DNA of 64,000 nt from Coleofasciculaceae cyanobacterium (GCA_036703275.1 DATNPK010000069.1:23197-87196), one strand, 5' to 3'; shown: positions 17,849 to 28,198, counted from the stretch's first letter. Numbers and translations: made by a program. Notes: generated by a model from the letters alone, not told the origin.

Positions 17849-18690
17849 TGCACTTACTGACAATTGTTACCGTTATCGTTCTTGCCTGGACTATACGCCA
17901 TCTGCCATTGTCTTTCAACCAAAAATGGTCGGATCGTTGGTACAGAACTCTATTTTTGTTTTTATTTCCCTCATTGTTACTGTTAACTACGGCGATCGCC
18001 ATACTTTATATGGGTTGTCATGGGGAAATGCTAGGAGTTAAAGCTGGCTCTATTGGCTGCATTATTTCAGCTAGTCTGATCTTGTTTTCTGGTTGTTGCT
18101 TACTAAAATTAGCCACTCAAGGCAATCGCTCTATTCGCCAGCTTGCAATCTATCAGCAGCAAACAGTTAGTGGAACAACTGCTAAAATTTTGGATACGCA
18201 GTTACCCTATAGCGCGCAAATCGGTTTTTGGCAGTCCAAATTGGTGGTCAGCCAGGGTTTATTAACTGCTTTAGACGAAGAACATCTAGCAGCAGTAATC
18301 GCTCACGAACAAGCTCATCTGCACTACCGCGATACCTTTTGGTTTTTCTGGTTGGGCTGGATACGCTCTTTTAGCTTTTGGCTGCCTAATACAAAAATAT
18401 TATGGCAAGAACTTTTATTATTAAGAGAGTTAAGAGCAGATCGTAAAGCTGCCGAATCAGTTGATTTCTTATTGCTAGCCGAATCTCTCTTAACCGTAGC
18501 TAAAGCCCCTTTAGAGTCTTCTCCTGTTTGCCGTGCCAATCTTAATCACTCGGAAATTGGCGATCGCCTGAATGAAAGAATTGATTTTTTGTTAGCAGAA
18601 ACTGAATTTATCTCGGTTAATCGCTGGCACAGCTGGAGTTGGATCTGGCTACTATTTTTGCCTCTGCTGACTATTCCTCTGCATTCCTAA
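17848..18690 (+). CDS. M56-family membrane metallopeptidase (BlaR1-like)
   Basis: An inner-membrane zinc protease of about 280 residues, likely the signal transducer that inactivates the BlaI-like repressor. It has hydrophobic segments at the N-terminus (LLTIVTVIVLAWTI and LFLFLFPSLLLLTTAIAIL), the zinc motif HEQAH (HExxH) in AAVIAHEQAHLHYRD, and a downstream RELRADRKA Glu. A last hydrophobic segment follows (WIWLLFLPLLTIPL). Unlike BlaR1 it has no extracellular penicillin-binding domain. The start is the ATG at 17848 overlapping the blaI stop, with AGAGAGGAAC upstream; the longer frame begins inside blaI. Confidence 0.88.
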   Translation: MHLLTIVTVIVLAWTIRHLPLSFNQKWSDRWYRTLFLFLFPSLLLLTTAIAILYMGCHGEMLGVKAGSIGCIISASLILFSGCCLLKLATQGNRSIRQLAIYQQQTVSGTTAKILDTQLPYSAQIGFWQSKLVVSQGLLTALDEEHLAAVIAHEQAHLHYRDTFWFFWLGWIRSFSFWLPNTKILWQELLLLRELRADRKAAESVDFLLLAESLLTVAKAPLESSPVCRANLNHSEIGDRLNERIDFLLAETEFISVNRWHSWSWIWLLFLPLLTIPLHS

Positions 18691-18737
18691 AGCTCGCTCT
18701 TTCTGGCTACAGGTTTGTTGAACCATAATTTAATTAA

Positions 18738-19760
18738 TTAAAGAAAAGATAAAGTACCATCTCCTACAATCACTTGACCAATTTGGGAGGCGGTAATGTC
18801 CTGAGATTTAAACCAATCCAGAGAAAAACTTACTTGGTCGGGCGGCACAACCACCACAAAGCCCACACCCATATTAAAGGTGTTAAACATTGTTTCTGAC
18901 TGTATTTGGCCAGCTTGGGCTAACCAATTGAAAATAGGGGAGATTGTCCAGCTACCATGTTTGATTTCTATTGATTGACCTTGATTGAGACAACGGGGCA
19001 GGTTCTCTGGTAAACCACCACCAGTAATATGCGCCATGCTGTGAACTTCTACGCCCGTAGCCAGAAAGTCTAAAATTGGCTTGACGTAGATTTGAGTAGG
19101 GGTAATCAATTGTGCTCCTAAACTATTACCGTTAAGCATTTCTGGAGTATCTGACCAAGAATAACCGCCTGTCTCAATAATCTTCCGCACTAAGCTGAAG
19201 CCATTGCTGTGAACTCCTGCACTAGCTAAGGCGATCGCTACATCCCCTACCTGCACTTTAGAACCGTTTAACAGTTTACTTTTTTCTACCACTCCCACAC
19301 AAAATCCAGCCAGATCGTATTCTCCTAGCTGATAAAATCCAGGCATTTCTGCCGTTTCTCCTCCTAAAAGAGCGCAACCACTCAGACGGCATCCTTGGGC
19401 AATTCCTTTAACCACTTCGGCTAGCTGTTGAGAGTTGAGTTTTCCTGTAGCTAGATAGTCTAAAAAGAAAAGTGGTTCTGCACCAGAAGTTAAAATATCG
19501 TTGACACACATTGCCACTAGGTCGATACCCACCGTATCATGACGCTTCATTTCCTGAGCAATTTTTAGCTTAGTGCCAACTCCATCTGTTCCAGAAACTA
19601 GAACAGGTTCCAGGTAGCCTGATGGCATCTGGAAACAGCCACCAAATCCCCCCAACCCGCCTAAAACTTCTGGTCGGTTTGTACTTTCAACATCTTGGCG
19701 TATTTGAGTAACAAAAGAGCGTCCCGCTTCGACATCAACCCCAGCGTCTTTGTAATCCAT
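18738..19760 (-). CDS. purM: Phosphoribosylformylglycinamidine cyclo-ligase (AIR synthetase)
   Basis: Fifth step of de novo purine synthesis: ATP-dependent closure of the imidazole ring of FGAM to AIR. Conserved blocks: [58 protein letters not shown], and [15 protein letters not shown] (written [11 protein letters not shown]). It is 340 residues, full length. It stands alone, convergent with the M56 gene. Confidence 0.96.
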   Translation of the reverse strand: MDYKDAGVDVEAGRSFVTQIRQDVESTNRPEVLGGLGGFGGCFQMPSGYLEPVLVSGTDGVGTKLKIAQEMKRHDTVGIDLVAMCVNDILTSGAEPLFFLDYLATGKLNSQQLAEVVKGIAQGCRLSGCALLGGETAEMPGFYQLGEYDLAGFCVGVVEKSKLLNGSKVQVGDVAIALASAGVHSNGFSLVRKIIETGGYSWSDTPEMLNGNSLGAQLITPTQIYVKPILDFLATGVEVHSMAHITGGGLPENLPRCLNQGQSIEIKHGSWTISPIFNWLAQAGQIQSETMFNTFNMGVGFVVVVPPDQVSFSLDWFKSQDITASQIGQVIVGDGTLSFL

Positions 19761-20181
19761 AAGTATTTTTTTTCAATAGAAGTAACTACCGAATGTAGTC
19801 TTGGCAAGATTAGCGAAAAGGTCTAGTTAAGCAAGCTCAATCTGATCTATGCGGCGATTACCCTTCGGGTACCCTAAAGGACTCGCTTCGCGTCGCGCTT
19901 CGCGATCGCGACAATCTTTTGATACTTTAAGCCCAGTAACTATTAACTATTTAGAGTTTAATTAAGCTCATTTTTCCAACTAAACTTAGCCTAATCAGTT
20001 TTTTAACGTTTTCAGTACTAAAATTTGCATTGAATTTTATTCGGGTTATCAAAACTTTACATTGAGATTGGGTAATAACACAATTTACGAGTGACTTTTT
20101 TCTCATCTAAAGTAAAATACGAACGAAATAAACTATATTACCAAGTATTTTAATTGAACATCTAGTAAGTACAGCAAAATT
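19761..20181. other. Intergenic region with a palindromic repeat
   Basis: 421 bp between divergent purM and RlpA genes. It holds a CCTAAAGGA/GCTTCGCG repeat at about 19848-19914; the remainder is AT-rich with no gene. Confidence 0.5.
19848..19914 (+). repeat. CCTAAAGGA/GCTTCGCG palindromic repeat
   Basis: Contains TACCCTTCGGGTA (perfect hairpin), CCCTAAAGGAC and GCTTCGCGTCGCGCTTCGCG. It belongs to the same family as the clusters at 5059, 36940, 47605, 54900 and 57085. Confidence 0.65.
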
Positions 20182-20772
20182 ATGATGATCTTAAACAAGC
20201 AAACATTTTATAAAGTATGCGCCACACTAAGCTTCGCGACAGCATCAGTCATTACTATGCTAATTTCCCCAACAGCAGCAAAATCCGAACTTCAGGCTCC
20301 CAAAACTCGAGGTAAATTAGCCTCAATTGTGACTGCCAAAAATAAACAGGTTAAATTTAAGCTTCCTGTAACCAATAATTTTCCGCAAAAAATCGAGTCC
20401 ACGTTAGCAGCTTCCTCATCCAACCCTTTATTACAAAATCGCCAAAGCATACCCGTAAAAAGTTCGACTCTAATTGCCAATGCGGTCAACGGTATGGCAT
20501 CGTGGTATGGACCAGGATTTGATGGTCGTTTAACTGCTAATGGCGAAGTATATAACCAAGAAGCTTTGACGGCAGCACATCCTAGTCTAGAATTTGGGAC
20601 ACAAGTACAGGTAACTAACCTGAACAATGGTCGTTCAGTTGTCGTGACAATCAACGATCGTGGTCCTTATGCTGAAGGTAGGGTAATCGATCTTTCAGCA
20701 GCAGCAGCGCGTACTTTAAATATGATCAGTTCAGGAGTAGCACCAGTAGAATTGACAATTTTAAGTCAATAG
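20182..20772 (+). CDS. RlpA-family septal ring lytic transglycosylase-like protein
   Basis: A 196-residue secreted protein. An N-terminal hydrophobic segment ([22 protein letters not shown]) is a likely signal peptide, followed by a variable linker. The C-terminal double-psi beta-barrel reads [34 protein letters not shown] and [21 protein letters not shown]. The conserved Asp of NDRGP is present. RlpA proteins act on peptidoglycan at division sites; no SPOR domain is present here. Confidence 0.88.
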   Translation: MMILNKQTFYKVCATLSFATASVITMLISPTAAKSELQAPKTRGKLASIVTAKNKQVKFKLPVTNNFPQKIESTLAASSSNPLLQNRQSIPVKSSTLIANAVNGMASWYGPGFDGRLTANGEVYNQEALTAAHPSLEFGTQVQVTNLNNGRSVVVTINDRGPYAEGRVIDLSAAAARTLNMISSGVAPVELTILSQ

Positions 20773-20921
20773 GCAAAATTAGATTTTAATGTTGAGTTTT
20801 GAGCGCGAGATACACGGAGGAAATCTTCGCTTGTATAATCACGGTGTTGAGTTGGCAAGCTCATTTAAAATAAAAACCGAACAACTTTAAACTGAACATT
20901 AATTAAAGATACTGATTGATT

Positions 20922-22463
20922 ATGGTGCTTTTGTTGAAAACCATCGCCGAATTACGCTCTCAAGCGATATTTCATCGCCATAGTCATCAGGATCGACTTG
21001 GTCTAGTTCCTACGATGGGAGCGTTACATCAGGGGCATTTGAGCTTGATTAAACGAGCGATCGCCGAAAATAAGTTAGTAGTGGTTAGTATTTTTGTTAA
21101 TCCTCTACAGTTTGCTCCCACAGAAGATTTAAACAGTTATCCTCGTCAGCTAGAACAAGACCTGAAACAATGTCAAGAGTTAGGCGTTGATTTAGTTTTT
21201 GTTCCTGAAGCTGGAGAAATGAACAGTAGTGGAGATACTCAAGCTTTAACTAGCACTACGGCGATCGTTCCACCCCAAAACATGACTGAGGTACTGTGCG
21301 GTAAATATCGCCCCGATCACTTTACGGGAGTTGCCACTATTGTTACTAAGCTATTTAATATTATTCAGCCAAATCGAGCTTATTTTGGTCAAAAAGACGC
21401 TCAACAGCTAGCAATTATCCGCCGTTTAGTTGCTGACTTGAATATCCCCGTAGAGATTGTAGCCTGTCCAATTGTCAGAGAGAAATCAGGACTAGCATTC
21501 AGCTCTCGCAATCAATATTTGACAGCTAGGGAAAAAGAACAGGCTGCTGAGATCTATCGCGCTTTGCAACAGGTAAAATTGGCTTTTACTCAGGGAGAAT
21601 CTAGAGCTAGAGCTTTAATTAACTTAGTTAAACAGAAATTAAACCTCGTAGAAGAGGTTAAAATTCAATACGTTGAGTTAGTCGATCCAGTCAGTCTGCA
21701 ACCAATTGAACAAATTAAGCAGACTGGATTACTGGCGATCGCTGTTTATGTCGGTTCTACTCGTTTAATTGATAATATTTTGTTGCAAAAACGTCAGCCT
21801 ATTGTTGCCATTGATGGCCCTGCGGGGGCAGGAAAATCCACTGTCACCCGTCGTCTAGCGCATCAGTTAGGCTTACTTTATTTAGATACGGGGGCAATGT
21901 ATCGAGCTGTTACTTGGTTAGCGATGGAGTCAGGAATTGCGTTTGATGATCGCGATGCGATCGCCGACTTACTCCAAAATCTTGACTTAAAACTAACTGC
22001 CCCGAATGGTGCAGAATTGCCTACAGTAGTTCAGGTAAATGAGCAAGAAGTAACCAACGCCATTCGTACCCCAGAAGTTACGGCAAACGTCTCGGCGATC
22101 GCTGCTTTGGCTACAGTACGGGAAAAATTAGTTGAAATACAGCAGCAATGGGGCGAACACGGAGGTTTAATTGCCGAAGGTCGAGATATTGGCACCAATG
22201 TGTTTCCTAATGCAGAATTAAAGATTTTTTTGACTGCTTCGGTTCAAGAAAGAGCCAGAAGACGCTGGCAAGATTTCCAAAATCAAGGAGATGATCTTGA
22301 CTTGAAACAACTAGAGCAGGACATTCAACAACGAGACGAACAAGATAGCAATAGAGCGATCGCACCTTTGAAAAAAGCCGATGATGCTATTGAATTAATC
22401 ACTGATAATCTTACTATCGACGAAGTAATCGATACAATTATCGATTTGTACCAGCAAATTTAA
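20922..22463 (+). CDS. panC/cmk: Bifunctional pantothenate synthetase / cytidylate kinase
   Basis: A fusion typical of cyanobacteria. Residues 1 to ~280 are PanC (pantoate + beta-alanine + ATP to pantothenate) with VPTMGALHQGHLSLI, FVNPLQF, CGKYRPDHFTGVATIV and FGQKDAQQ. Residues ~285 to 513 are cytidylate kinase with the P-loop AIDGPAGAGKSTV, YLDTGAMYRAVTW and AEGRDIGTNVFP. The first ATG is at 20922 (the frame extends 6 nt further to a TTG). No strong Shine-Dalgarno sequence is visible. Confidence 0.95.
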   Translation: MVLLLKTIAELRSQAIFHRHSHQDRLGLVPTMGALHQGHLSLIKRAIAENKLVVVSIFVNPLQFAPTEDLNSYPRQLEQDLKQCQELGVDLVFVPEAGEMNSSGDTQALTSTTAIVPPQNMTEVLCGKYRPDHFTGVATIVTKLFNIIQPNRAYFGQKDAQQLAIIRRLVADLNIPVEIVACPIVREKSGLAFSSRNQYLTAREKEQAAEIYRALQQVKLAFTQGESRARALINLVKQKLNLVEEVKIQYVELVDPVSLQPIEQIKQTGLLAIAVYVGSTRLIDNILLQKRQPIVAIDGPAGAGKSTVTRRLAHQLGLLYLDTGAMYRAVTWLAMESGIAFDDRDAIADLLQNLDLKLTAPNGAELPTVVQVNEQEVTNAIRTPEVTANVSAIAALATVREKLVEIQQQWGEHGGLIAEGRDIGTNVFPNAELKIFLTASVQERARRRWQDFQNQGDDLDLKQLEQDIQQRDEQDSNRAIAPLKKADDAIELITDNLTIDEVIDTIIDLYQQI

Positions 22464-22628
22464 CTAGCGCGTAGACGCTTTACGCCCCATGTCCTCTGAT
22501 TCATAGATTTTTTCTCGATTAATATATTCGTCTTTGATTTCTAATTCAAAGGTAGGAAAAGGGTAGTCTTCCTTTGGTACTGGGATAATTGAAATATTTA
22601 CCTCATCTTTCAGATTTTCGGGTATGTT
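22464..22628 (-). pseudogene. Possible C-terminal gene remnant after panC/cmk
   Basis: On the minus strand 54 codons are open, ending at a TAG directly abutting the panC/cmk stop. The translation (IPVPKEDYPFPTFELEIKD, then RKASTR at the end) looks coding-like, but there is no start codon and a stop precedes it. The last residues derive from a GCGTAGACGC palindrome. Probably a truncated gene; the family is not recognised. Confidence 0.3.
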
Positions 22629-22852
22629 TTATAACAAAATAATATTTTTTCCTTTGATATACCCTTTTATGATCGAATTAATTATTAAAGAAAGATTATT
22701 TGGTAAAGCTCTACCTTAATATTAATTGTCTTTTTAATTGTCTTTGAGTATTCTTGCTTTTAGCTTTAACTTTGCTACATATAAAACTGGTCTTTTACCT
22801 AAAGCAAGAAGCGATCGCATTTTGATTTTACTTTACCAGTTCCCTGTATTAT

Positions 22853-23494
22853 TTATTCTCCACTCAGCCAGGCGATCGCGCTTCTAATCCATTCTTCCAC
22901 ATTAGGGTTTTTGAGTAATAAATTATCTTGACTTAGGACAGTTAAAACCTGCTCTATCTCTTCGTTGGTATAGCCTAAAGCTAACAAAGTCATTTCTAAA
23001 TCTTCTTTGATTTCGGGTTTGGGGGCAAATACGGCTTCTGGTTGCTCAATTTCCATACCCGATATTTTGCGCCACTGGGCTAGTTTGGTTTTCAATTCTA
23101 AGGCGATTCTTTCGGCGGTTTTTTTGCCTACCCCAGGAGTTTTGGTTAAAGCGGGTATATTACTAGTAACAATTGCCCCAACTAGTTCGGAAATACCTAA
23201 AGTATCGATTAGGGCAATGCCTAACTGCATACCAATACCGCTAACGGCGGTTAACTGACGAAATAAATCCCTTTCCGCCGCGGTAGGAAACCCATAAAGG
23301 ATTTGTTTATCTTCCTGTACCTGTAGATGGGTAAATACTTGAATTGGCTCGTCTGCTGACTCATCTAGTTTCTGGGCAAAGCGCGTCGAGATCTGCATTT
23401 CATAACCAATGTTGTTCACATCCAAAATCAAAAATAGGCGATTTTGAGTTGTTTTAGTAATTTCTACTTTTGTACCCTTGAGGTAACTAATCAT
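22853..23494 (-). CDS. ruvA: Holliday junction branch migration protein RuvA
   Basis: DNA-binding subunit of RuvAB, which drives branch migration in recombination repair. The N-terminal OB-fold starts MISYLKGTKVEI. The tandem helix-hairpin-helix motifs appear around LTAVSGIGMQLGIAL and LTKTPGVGKKTAERIALELK. The C-terminal domain III (LLALGYTNEEIEQVL) contacts RuvB. At 213 residues it is full length. ruvB is not in the window, as is usual in cyanobacteria. Confidence 0.95.
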   Translation of the reverse strand: MISYLKGTKVEITKTTQNRLFLILDVNNIGYEMQISTRFAQKLDESADEPIQVFTHLQVQEDKQILYGFPTAAERDLFRQLTAVSGIGMQLGIALIDTLGISELVGAIVTSNIPALTKTPGVGKKTAERIALELKTKLAQWRKISGMEIEQPEAVFAPKPEIKEDLEMTLLALGYTNEEIEQVLTVLSQDNLLLKNPNVEEWIRSAIAWLSGE

Positions 23495-23584
23495 TTAAGG
23501 TGACTCAATATAAATAAAATTAACTGACTGATTCTTACATCTTGCAGATTATTGCTTATTATTAAAATATCTGGTGTATTTAAC

Positions 23585-24475
23585 ATGAGATTTGCTTCAG
23601 AAGAATTAAACATAGCGCGTCAACAATTATTTAACAAAGTTGTCGAGTATTTTGTAGAGCGAACAGGAGTGGAAGCTTTATACATCCAAGGTTCTGTTGC
23701 AGAAGATTCAGCAGACGAATTTTCAGATATTGATTTTCGGGTTGTAATTAAACCAAAATTTTATCAACAATATATTTCGGAGCGTTTTTCTGCCCCCAAA
23801 CAATGGGGAAAATGGATCTACAATGAATGGGCTGACAGATCTTGGGTCTGTGTTTCCCATTTCAAGCCGTTTAATAAAATAGATATGCTTTATTTCAAAC
23901 CAGAAGAATTAAAGCCTTCACCCTGGTTTGCACTGCCCACTCAAGTTATTTACGATCCAAAAAAGCTGGTACAACAGGTTATTGATGATTCTCGAAATTT
24001 AGAGCAAGCCTTGTTGAGTATAGAAGAAATAGATCGTTTAATCAGCAAAGGTCTAGCTTATGCAGAAGAGATATGCCGAAGAGTTATACGCGGGGAACTT
24101 TTTTATGCTCAATCTCAATTAGATAGTTTTCGGTGGGTGTTGATTCAACTGGATGATTACTTGCATCAAAGTATTTTATCATCTGGTTTTGGCTCACCAT
24201 CTCATTTTGAACAACGTGGAAGTCAAATGTTGGTTGAAAAGATGCAGCTTTCATACACTACTTTAGAAAAGCAGTCTATACTTCAAGCTTTGAAAATATT
24301 ATTGAAGGCGTATCAGACTCAAGTTGCTGAACTTCACGAAGTGTTGCCCTTAAAACGCGATCGCCAAAAAGATTTAGACTGTATCGATGATATTACTGGA
24401 TTCAGTTATAGATTTCAGATTATTAAGAATATTTTAAAGGTACAGTTCAATTTAATCAAAGCATTAATTGACTAA
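23585..24475 (+). CDS. Nucleotidyltransferase-domain protein (AadK-like fold)
   Basis: About 296 residues from the ATG at 23585. The polymerase-beta-type active site is visible as YIQGSVAEDSADEFSDIDFRV (GS...DxD), with a further conserved segment around NKIDMLYF. The C-terminal half is helical. The layout resembles aminoglycoside adenylyltransferases and uncharacterised relatives, but substrate and resistance function cannot be deduced. The longer frame starts at a codon without better context. Confidence 0.72.
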   Translation: MRFASEELNIARQQLFNKVVEYFVERTGVEALYIQGSVAEDSADEFSDIDFRVVIKPKFYQQYISERFSAPKQWGKWIYNEWADRSWVCVSHFKPFNKIDMLYFKPEELKPSPWFALPTQVIYDPKKLVQQVIDDSRNLEQALLSIEEIDRLISKGLAYAEEICRRVIRGELFYAQSQLDSFRWVLIQLDDYLHQSILSSGFGSPSHFEQRGSQMLVEKMQLSYTTLEKQSILQALKILLKAYQTQVAELHEVLPLKRDRQKDLDCIDDITGFSYRFQIIKNILKVQFNLIKALID

Positions 24476-24551
24476 ATATTATCTGATGAACGTTTAAAAA
24501 CAGATAAATCTGATTGTAAATTACTGTAAATTAATCTACATTAAACACAAT

Positions 24552-26606
24552 ATGGCTAATCATCTGCAATCAACCCAAAGTCTTTATCTACAGAAGCACG
24601 TTAATAATCCAATTAACTGGTGGTATTGGTGTGAATCAGCCTTAGATCAAGCTAAGCGAGAAAATAAACCAATTTTCCTCTCGATTGGTTACTCTAGCTG
24701 CCACTGGTGTACCGTAATGGAAGGTGAAGCATTTTCCAATCAGGCGATCGCCGATTATCTCAACGCTAACTTTCTCCCAATCAAAGTAGATCGTGAAGAA
24801 AGGCCTGACATCGACAGCATTTATATGCAGGCTCTTCAGATGATGACTGGACAAGGAGGTTGGCCGTTAAATATCTTTTTAAACCCTGAAGATTTAGTTC
24901 CTTTTTACGGCGGTACTTATTTCCCCATTGAACCAAAATATGGTCGTCCTGGGTTTTTGGAAATTCTCCAGGCAATACGCCGTTTTTACGATTATGAACC
25001 AGAAAAGTTAATGGCTTTTAAAGCCGAAATATTGGGTAATCTCCAACAGTCAGCTTTATTACCTAACGACAAGACAAATAATTTGACCCAAGATCTACTG
25101 GATCGGGGAATCAATGCTAATACCGCAGCCATACAGCCTAATGATTTTGGTCGTCCTAGCTTTCCGATGATTCCCTACTCTACTGTCGCTTTACAGGGTA
25201 GTCGAACAGACCGAAAATACGATTATGACACTAAACAATTATCGCAACAGCGCGGACTAGATTTAGTCAATGGCGGCATCTATGACCATGTAGGAGGAGG
25301 ATTCCATCGCTATACCGTAGATAATAGCTGGACAGTCCCTCATTTTGAAAAAATGCTCTACGATAATGGGCAAATTGTCGAGTATTTGGCTAATCTATGG
25401 AGTAGCGGGTTACAGCAACCTGCAATTAAAAGAGCGATCGCGCTTACGGTGAAGTGGTTACAGCGAGAAATGACTCATCCGCAGGGTTATTTTTATGCTG
25501 CTCAAGACGCGGATAACTTTACCACTCCAGAAGAAGCTGAACCAGAAGAAGGAGATTTTTATGTCTGGAGTTACCAGGAATTAGAATCTTTATTGAGCGC
25601 AACAGAATTAGCCGAATTACAGCGCGAATTCACCGTTACGACTCAGGGAAACTTTGAAGGCAAGAATGTCTTGCAACGTTTGTCGAGTGGAGTATTATCA
25701 GATAACGTCAATCATGCTTTGGCAAAACTGTTTGCCGCGCGTTATGGACAACCTGCAACAGAAATAAACATTTTTCCTCCTGCAAAAAATAACCAGGAAG
25801 CTAAGACAAAAAACTGGCTGGGACGTATTCCGCCTGTTACGGATACTAAAGCGATCGCAGCTTGGAATAGTTTGATGATTTCAGGATTAGCTAGAGCTTA
25901 TGCTGTATTCAAGGAAAAGTCTTATCTGGATTTAGCGGTTAACGCAGTTCAGTTCATGCTCAAAAATCAATGGCTAGACGGCAGATTTCAGCGGCTTAAT
26001 TATGATGGTGTGGCAACAGTTTCTGCTCAGTCAGAAGACTATGCTTTATTAATCAAAGCCTTGTTAGATCTTCAGGCTGCTTGTCCTCACGATCGACAGT
26101 GGTTAGAACAGGCTACTAGAATCCAAAGTGAATTTGACGAACTACTCTGGAGTATTGAACTAGGAGGCTATTACAATAATTCTACCGATGCAGGACAAGA
26201 ATTATTAGTCAGAGAACGTAGCTATATGGATAATGCTACCCCATCTGCTAATGGAGTGGCGATCGCTAATTTAGTCCGTCTGTCTTTATTAACTGATAAT
26301 TTAGAATATCGCGATCGGGCGCAACAAGGGCTTCAGGCGTTTAGCGTGGTGATGGAAAAGTCTTCTACCGCTTGTCCCAGTCTATTTACGGCATTAGATT
26401 GGTTTTTGCATGGTACAAGTGTCAAAACCAGTGTGTCACAAATAGAGTCATTAAGTTCTAATTATTTACCTACCACCGTCTTTAGAGTTGAAACAGATTT
26501 GCCTGAAGGTGCGCTTGCTTTGGTGTGTCAGGGTTTATCTTGTCTTGAACCTGCAACCAGTATGGAACAGGTATTGCAACAAATTAGACAAGTGAATAAC
26601 AATTAG
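24552..26606 (+). CDS. DUF255 thioredoxin-fold protein (YyaL/SSP411 family)
   Basis: A 684-residue protein. The N-terminal thioredoxin-like domain contains YLQKHVNNPINWWYW, IFLSIGYSSCHWCTVMEGE (CxxC motif CHWC) and VDREERPDIDSIYMQ...GQGGWPLNIFL. The remainder is an (alpha/alpha) barrel of N-acylglucosamine-epimerase/cellobiose-epimerase type (DHVGGGFHRYTVD, VPHFEKMLYDNGQ, ERSYMDNATPSANG). The family is widespread and has no settled function. No signal peptide is seen. Confidence 0.9.
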   Translation: MANHLQSTQSLYLQKHVNNPINWWYWCESALDQAKRENKPIFLSIGYSSCHWCTVMEGEAFSNQAIADYLNANFLPIKVDREERPDIDSIYMQALQMMTGQGGWPLNIFLNPEDLVPFYGGTYFPIEPKYGRPGFLEILQAIRRFYDYEPEKLMAFKAEILGNLQQSALLPNDKTNNLTQDLLDRGINANTAAIQPNDFGRPSFPMIPYSTVALQGSRTDRKYDYDTKQLSQQRGLDLVNGGIYDHVGGGFHRYTVDNSWTVPHFEKMLYDNGQIVEYLANLWSSGLQQPAIKRAIALTVKWLQREMTHPQGYFYAAQDADNFTTPEEAEPEEGDFYVWSYQELESLLSATELAELQREFTVTTQGNFEGKNVLQRLSSGVLSDNVNHALAKLFAARYGQPATEINIFPPAKNNQEAKTKNWLGRIPPVTDTKAIAAWNSLMISGLARAYAVFKEKSYLDLAVNAVQFMLKNQWLDGRFQRLNYDGVATVSAQSEDYALLIKALLDLQAACPHDRQWLEQATRIQSEFDELLWSIELGGYYNNSTDAGQELLVRERSYMDNATPSANGVAIANLVRLSLLTDNLEYRDRAQQGLQAFSVVMEKSSTACPSLFTALDWFLHGTSVKTSVSQIESLSSNYLPTTVFRVETDLPEGALALVCQGLSCLEPATSMEQVLQQIRQVNNN

Positions 26607-26649
26607 TACTGGCAAACACGATCACAACCAAATAAATTCCGTAGAGGTG

Positions 26650-27009
26650 TTAAAAACCGTAAATTTTTATCTTGACCAATTCTCGATCTCTGAATGAGGC
26701 TTTGACTTGACGCTGACAATTTTCGCGATCGATCCAAATTCGGTCTTCGATTCTGCCATTACTTGCGGTTTTAGTTTGTTCTCCTGAAAATCCGAGAATT
26801 CCTTGTACATCATAAAGATAGACTGGAACTGCAAATTTAAGCGATCTTTGTACACTCAAAAACTTTTCTTTCAAACGATCAAGATCGCTTTTTTCCAGAC
26901 TGCCAAACGCAGCACTAGTAAATTTGTCTTCACAAGCCTGAGCAACTTGAGAATATCCGCAGCATAACAATACTGAAATAGATACGGTTAATATTTTTTT
27001 TGATAGCAT
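26650..27009 (-). CDS. Small secreted hypothetical protein
   Basis: 119 residues. A typical signal peptide (KKILTVSISVLLCCGYSQVAQA) precedes a mature part of ~95 residues with two cysteines (the ACEDK start and RENCQR), probably disulfide-bonded in the periplasm. Basic residues dominate the C-terminus. Family unknown. It is convergent with the DUF255 gene. Confidence 0.65.
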   Translation of the reverse strand: MLSKKILTVSISVLLCCGYSQVAQACEDKFTSAAFGSLEKSDLDRLKEKFLSVQRSLKFAVPVYLYDVQGILGFSGEQTKTASNGRIEDRIWIDRENCQRQVKASFRDRELVKIKIYGF

Positions 27010-27230
27010 CAGTTTAAACTCTTAAAAACTATTTTAAGAGTCGCATCGATGTTAGAAATGAACTGCGATCGCGTCACGTGCTTATTCTGTGATCCCAATC
27101 ATTTACAGCAATCGCCTATAAACATATTTGGTAAGATTTAGTCTGTTTATTAAATACTTTTAATCGAGAATCAATATAAGACAATTAGCACGATTGATCT
27201 TTTAAAAGAAGCGATAAAACCCAGAAAGTT

Positions 27231-27569
27231 ATGACTAAAAATAGAGATCCTCTTAATTCAGGCGTTGTATCGCAATGCGAAGCTAATGATTGCACCTACA
27301 ATCAGGAACGACAATGTAATGCAGGAGCGGTCTACGTGAACTTTTTGGCGGGAAAAGCTAACTGTTCTACTTATACAACTGACGTTGACAACCAACAACA
27401 GACTGCTTCAGGGAGAAAAGAAGCAGGTCAGGTCGCTCAATGTAGCGTAATGGATTGTTTTTATAACGAAGGAGAGGCTTGTGTTATTGATTCAATAACA
27501 GTTTCTTTTTTAGATGGTGTGGCAAAATGCGATCGCTATGTTGTCTCAGACAGCGATCGAGCAATATGA
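27231..27569 (+). CDS. DUF1540-domain protein, two cysteine modules
   Basis: A 112-residue soluble protein with two similar four-cysteine units: QCEANDCTYNQERQC...NCSTY and QCSVMDCFYNEGEAC...KCDRY. This is the DUF1540 pattern (C-x4-C-x6-C...C), thought to bind metal. Between the modules is a polar linker. A peroxiredoxin gene follows by 57 bp on the same strand, suggesting a shared redox context (inference). Confidence 0.85.
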   Translation: MTKNRDPLNSGVVSQCEANDCTYNQERQCNAGAVYVNFLAGKANCSTYTTDVDNQQQTASGRKEAGQVAQCSVMDCFYNEGEACVIDSITVSFLDGVAKCDRYVVSDSDRAI

Positions 27570-27626
27570 TGATGCTTTAATAGTCTTGAAGCGATCGCAG
27601 ATTAAACAATACAATATCAAAAAGCA

Positions 27627-28187
27627 ATGATTATAGGCTTTAATGAATTACCACCAAACTTACCTATACCTTTGGACGATGGAGCAACTTCTCATTTATT
27701 AGGAAAAAACCTGCCTAATGTTGTTCTTGATTCTACTTCTGGTAAACCTGTAAACATTTCCAGCATTCAAAGCAATGTAGTATTTTATTGTTATCCCATG
27801 ACGGGACAACCAGGTGTCAAATTACCTACTGGTTGGGACTCAATTCCTGGTGCAAGAGGATGTACTCCACAATCATGTAGTTTTCGAGATCATCATCAGG
27901 AGCTTCAAGAACTTAATACTCAGGTTTATGGTGTAAGTACACAAAAAGCTTCGGCTCAAATCGAAGCAGTAGAAAGACTTCATCTGCCATTTGAACTTTT
28001 GAGCGATGCAGATTTTAAATTAACGACAGCATTACATCTGCCAACTTTTGAAGTGGAAAAGCGATTGATTAAACGCTTAACTTTGATCGCTCAAAAAGGA
28101 AAAATAGTAAAGGTATTTTACCCAGTCTTCCCTCCCGATCGAAATGCTCAGGATGTTGTGGAGTGGTTAAAGCAACAAAAAGCTTAA
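27627..28187 (+). CDS. Peroxiredoxin (AhpC/TSA, PrxQ/BCP-like)
   Basis: A 186-residue thiol peroxidase. The active-site region reads YCYPMTGQPG...GARGCTPQSCSFRDHH, with the peroxidatic Cys in GCTPQSC and a second Cys four residues later as possible resolving Cys. It reduces hydrogen peroxide or alkyl peroxides using thioredoxin. The insert between YPMTGQPG and GARGCTPQ (KLPTGWDSIP) is typical of a subgroup in cyanobacteria and proteobacteria. Confidence 0.88.
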   Translation: MIIGFNELPPNLPIPLDDGATSHLLGKNLPNVVLDSTSGKPVNISSIQSNVVFYCYPMTGQPGVKLPTGWDSIPGARGCTPQSCSFRDHHQELQELNTQVYGVSTQKASAQIEAVERLHLPFELLSDADFKLTTALHLPTFEVEKRLIKRLTLIAQKGKIVKVFYPVFPPDRNAQDVVEWLKQQKA

Positions 28188-28198
28188 CTAAATATTTT

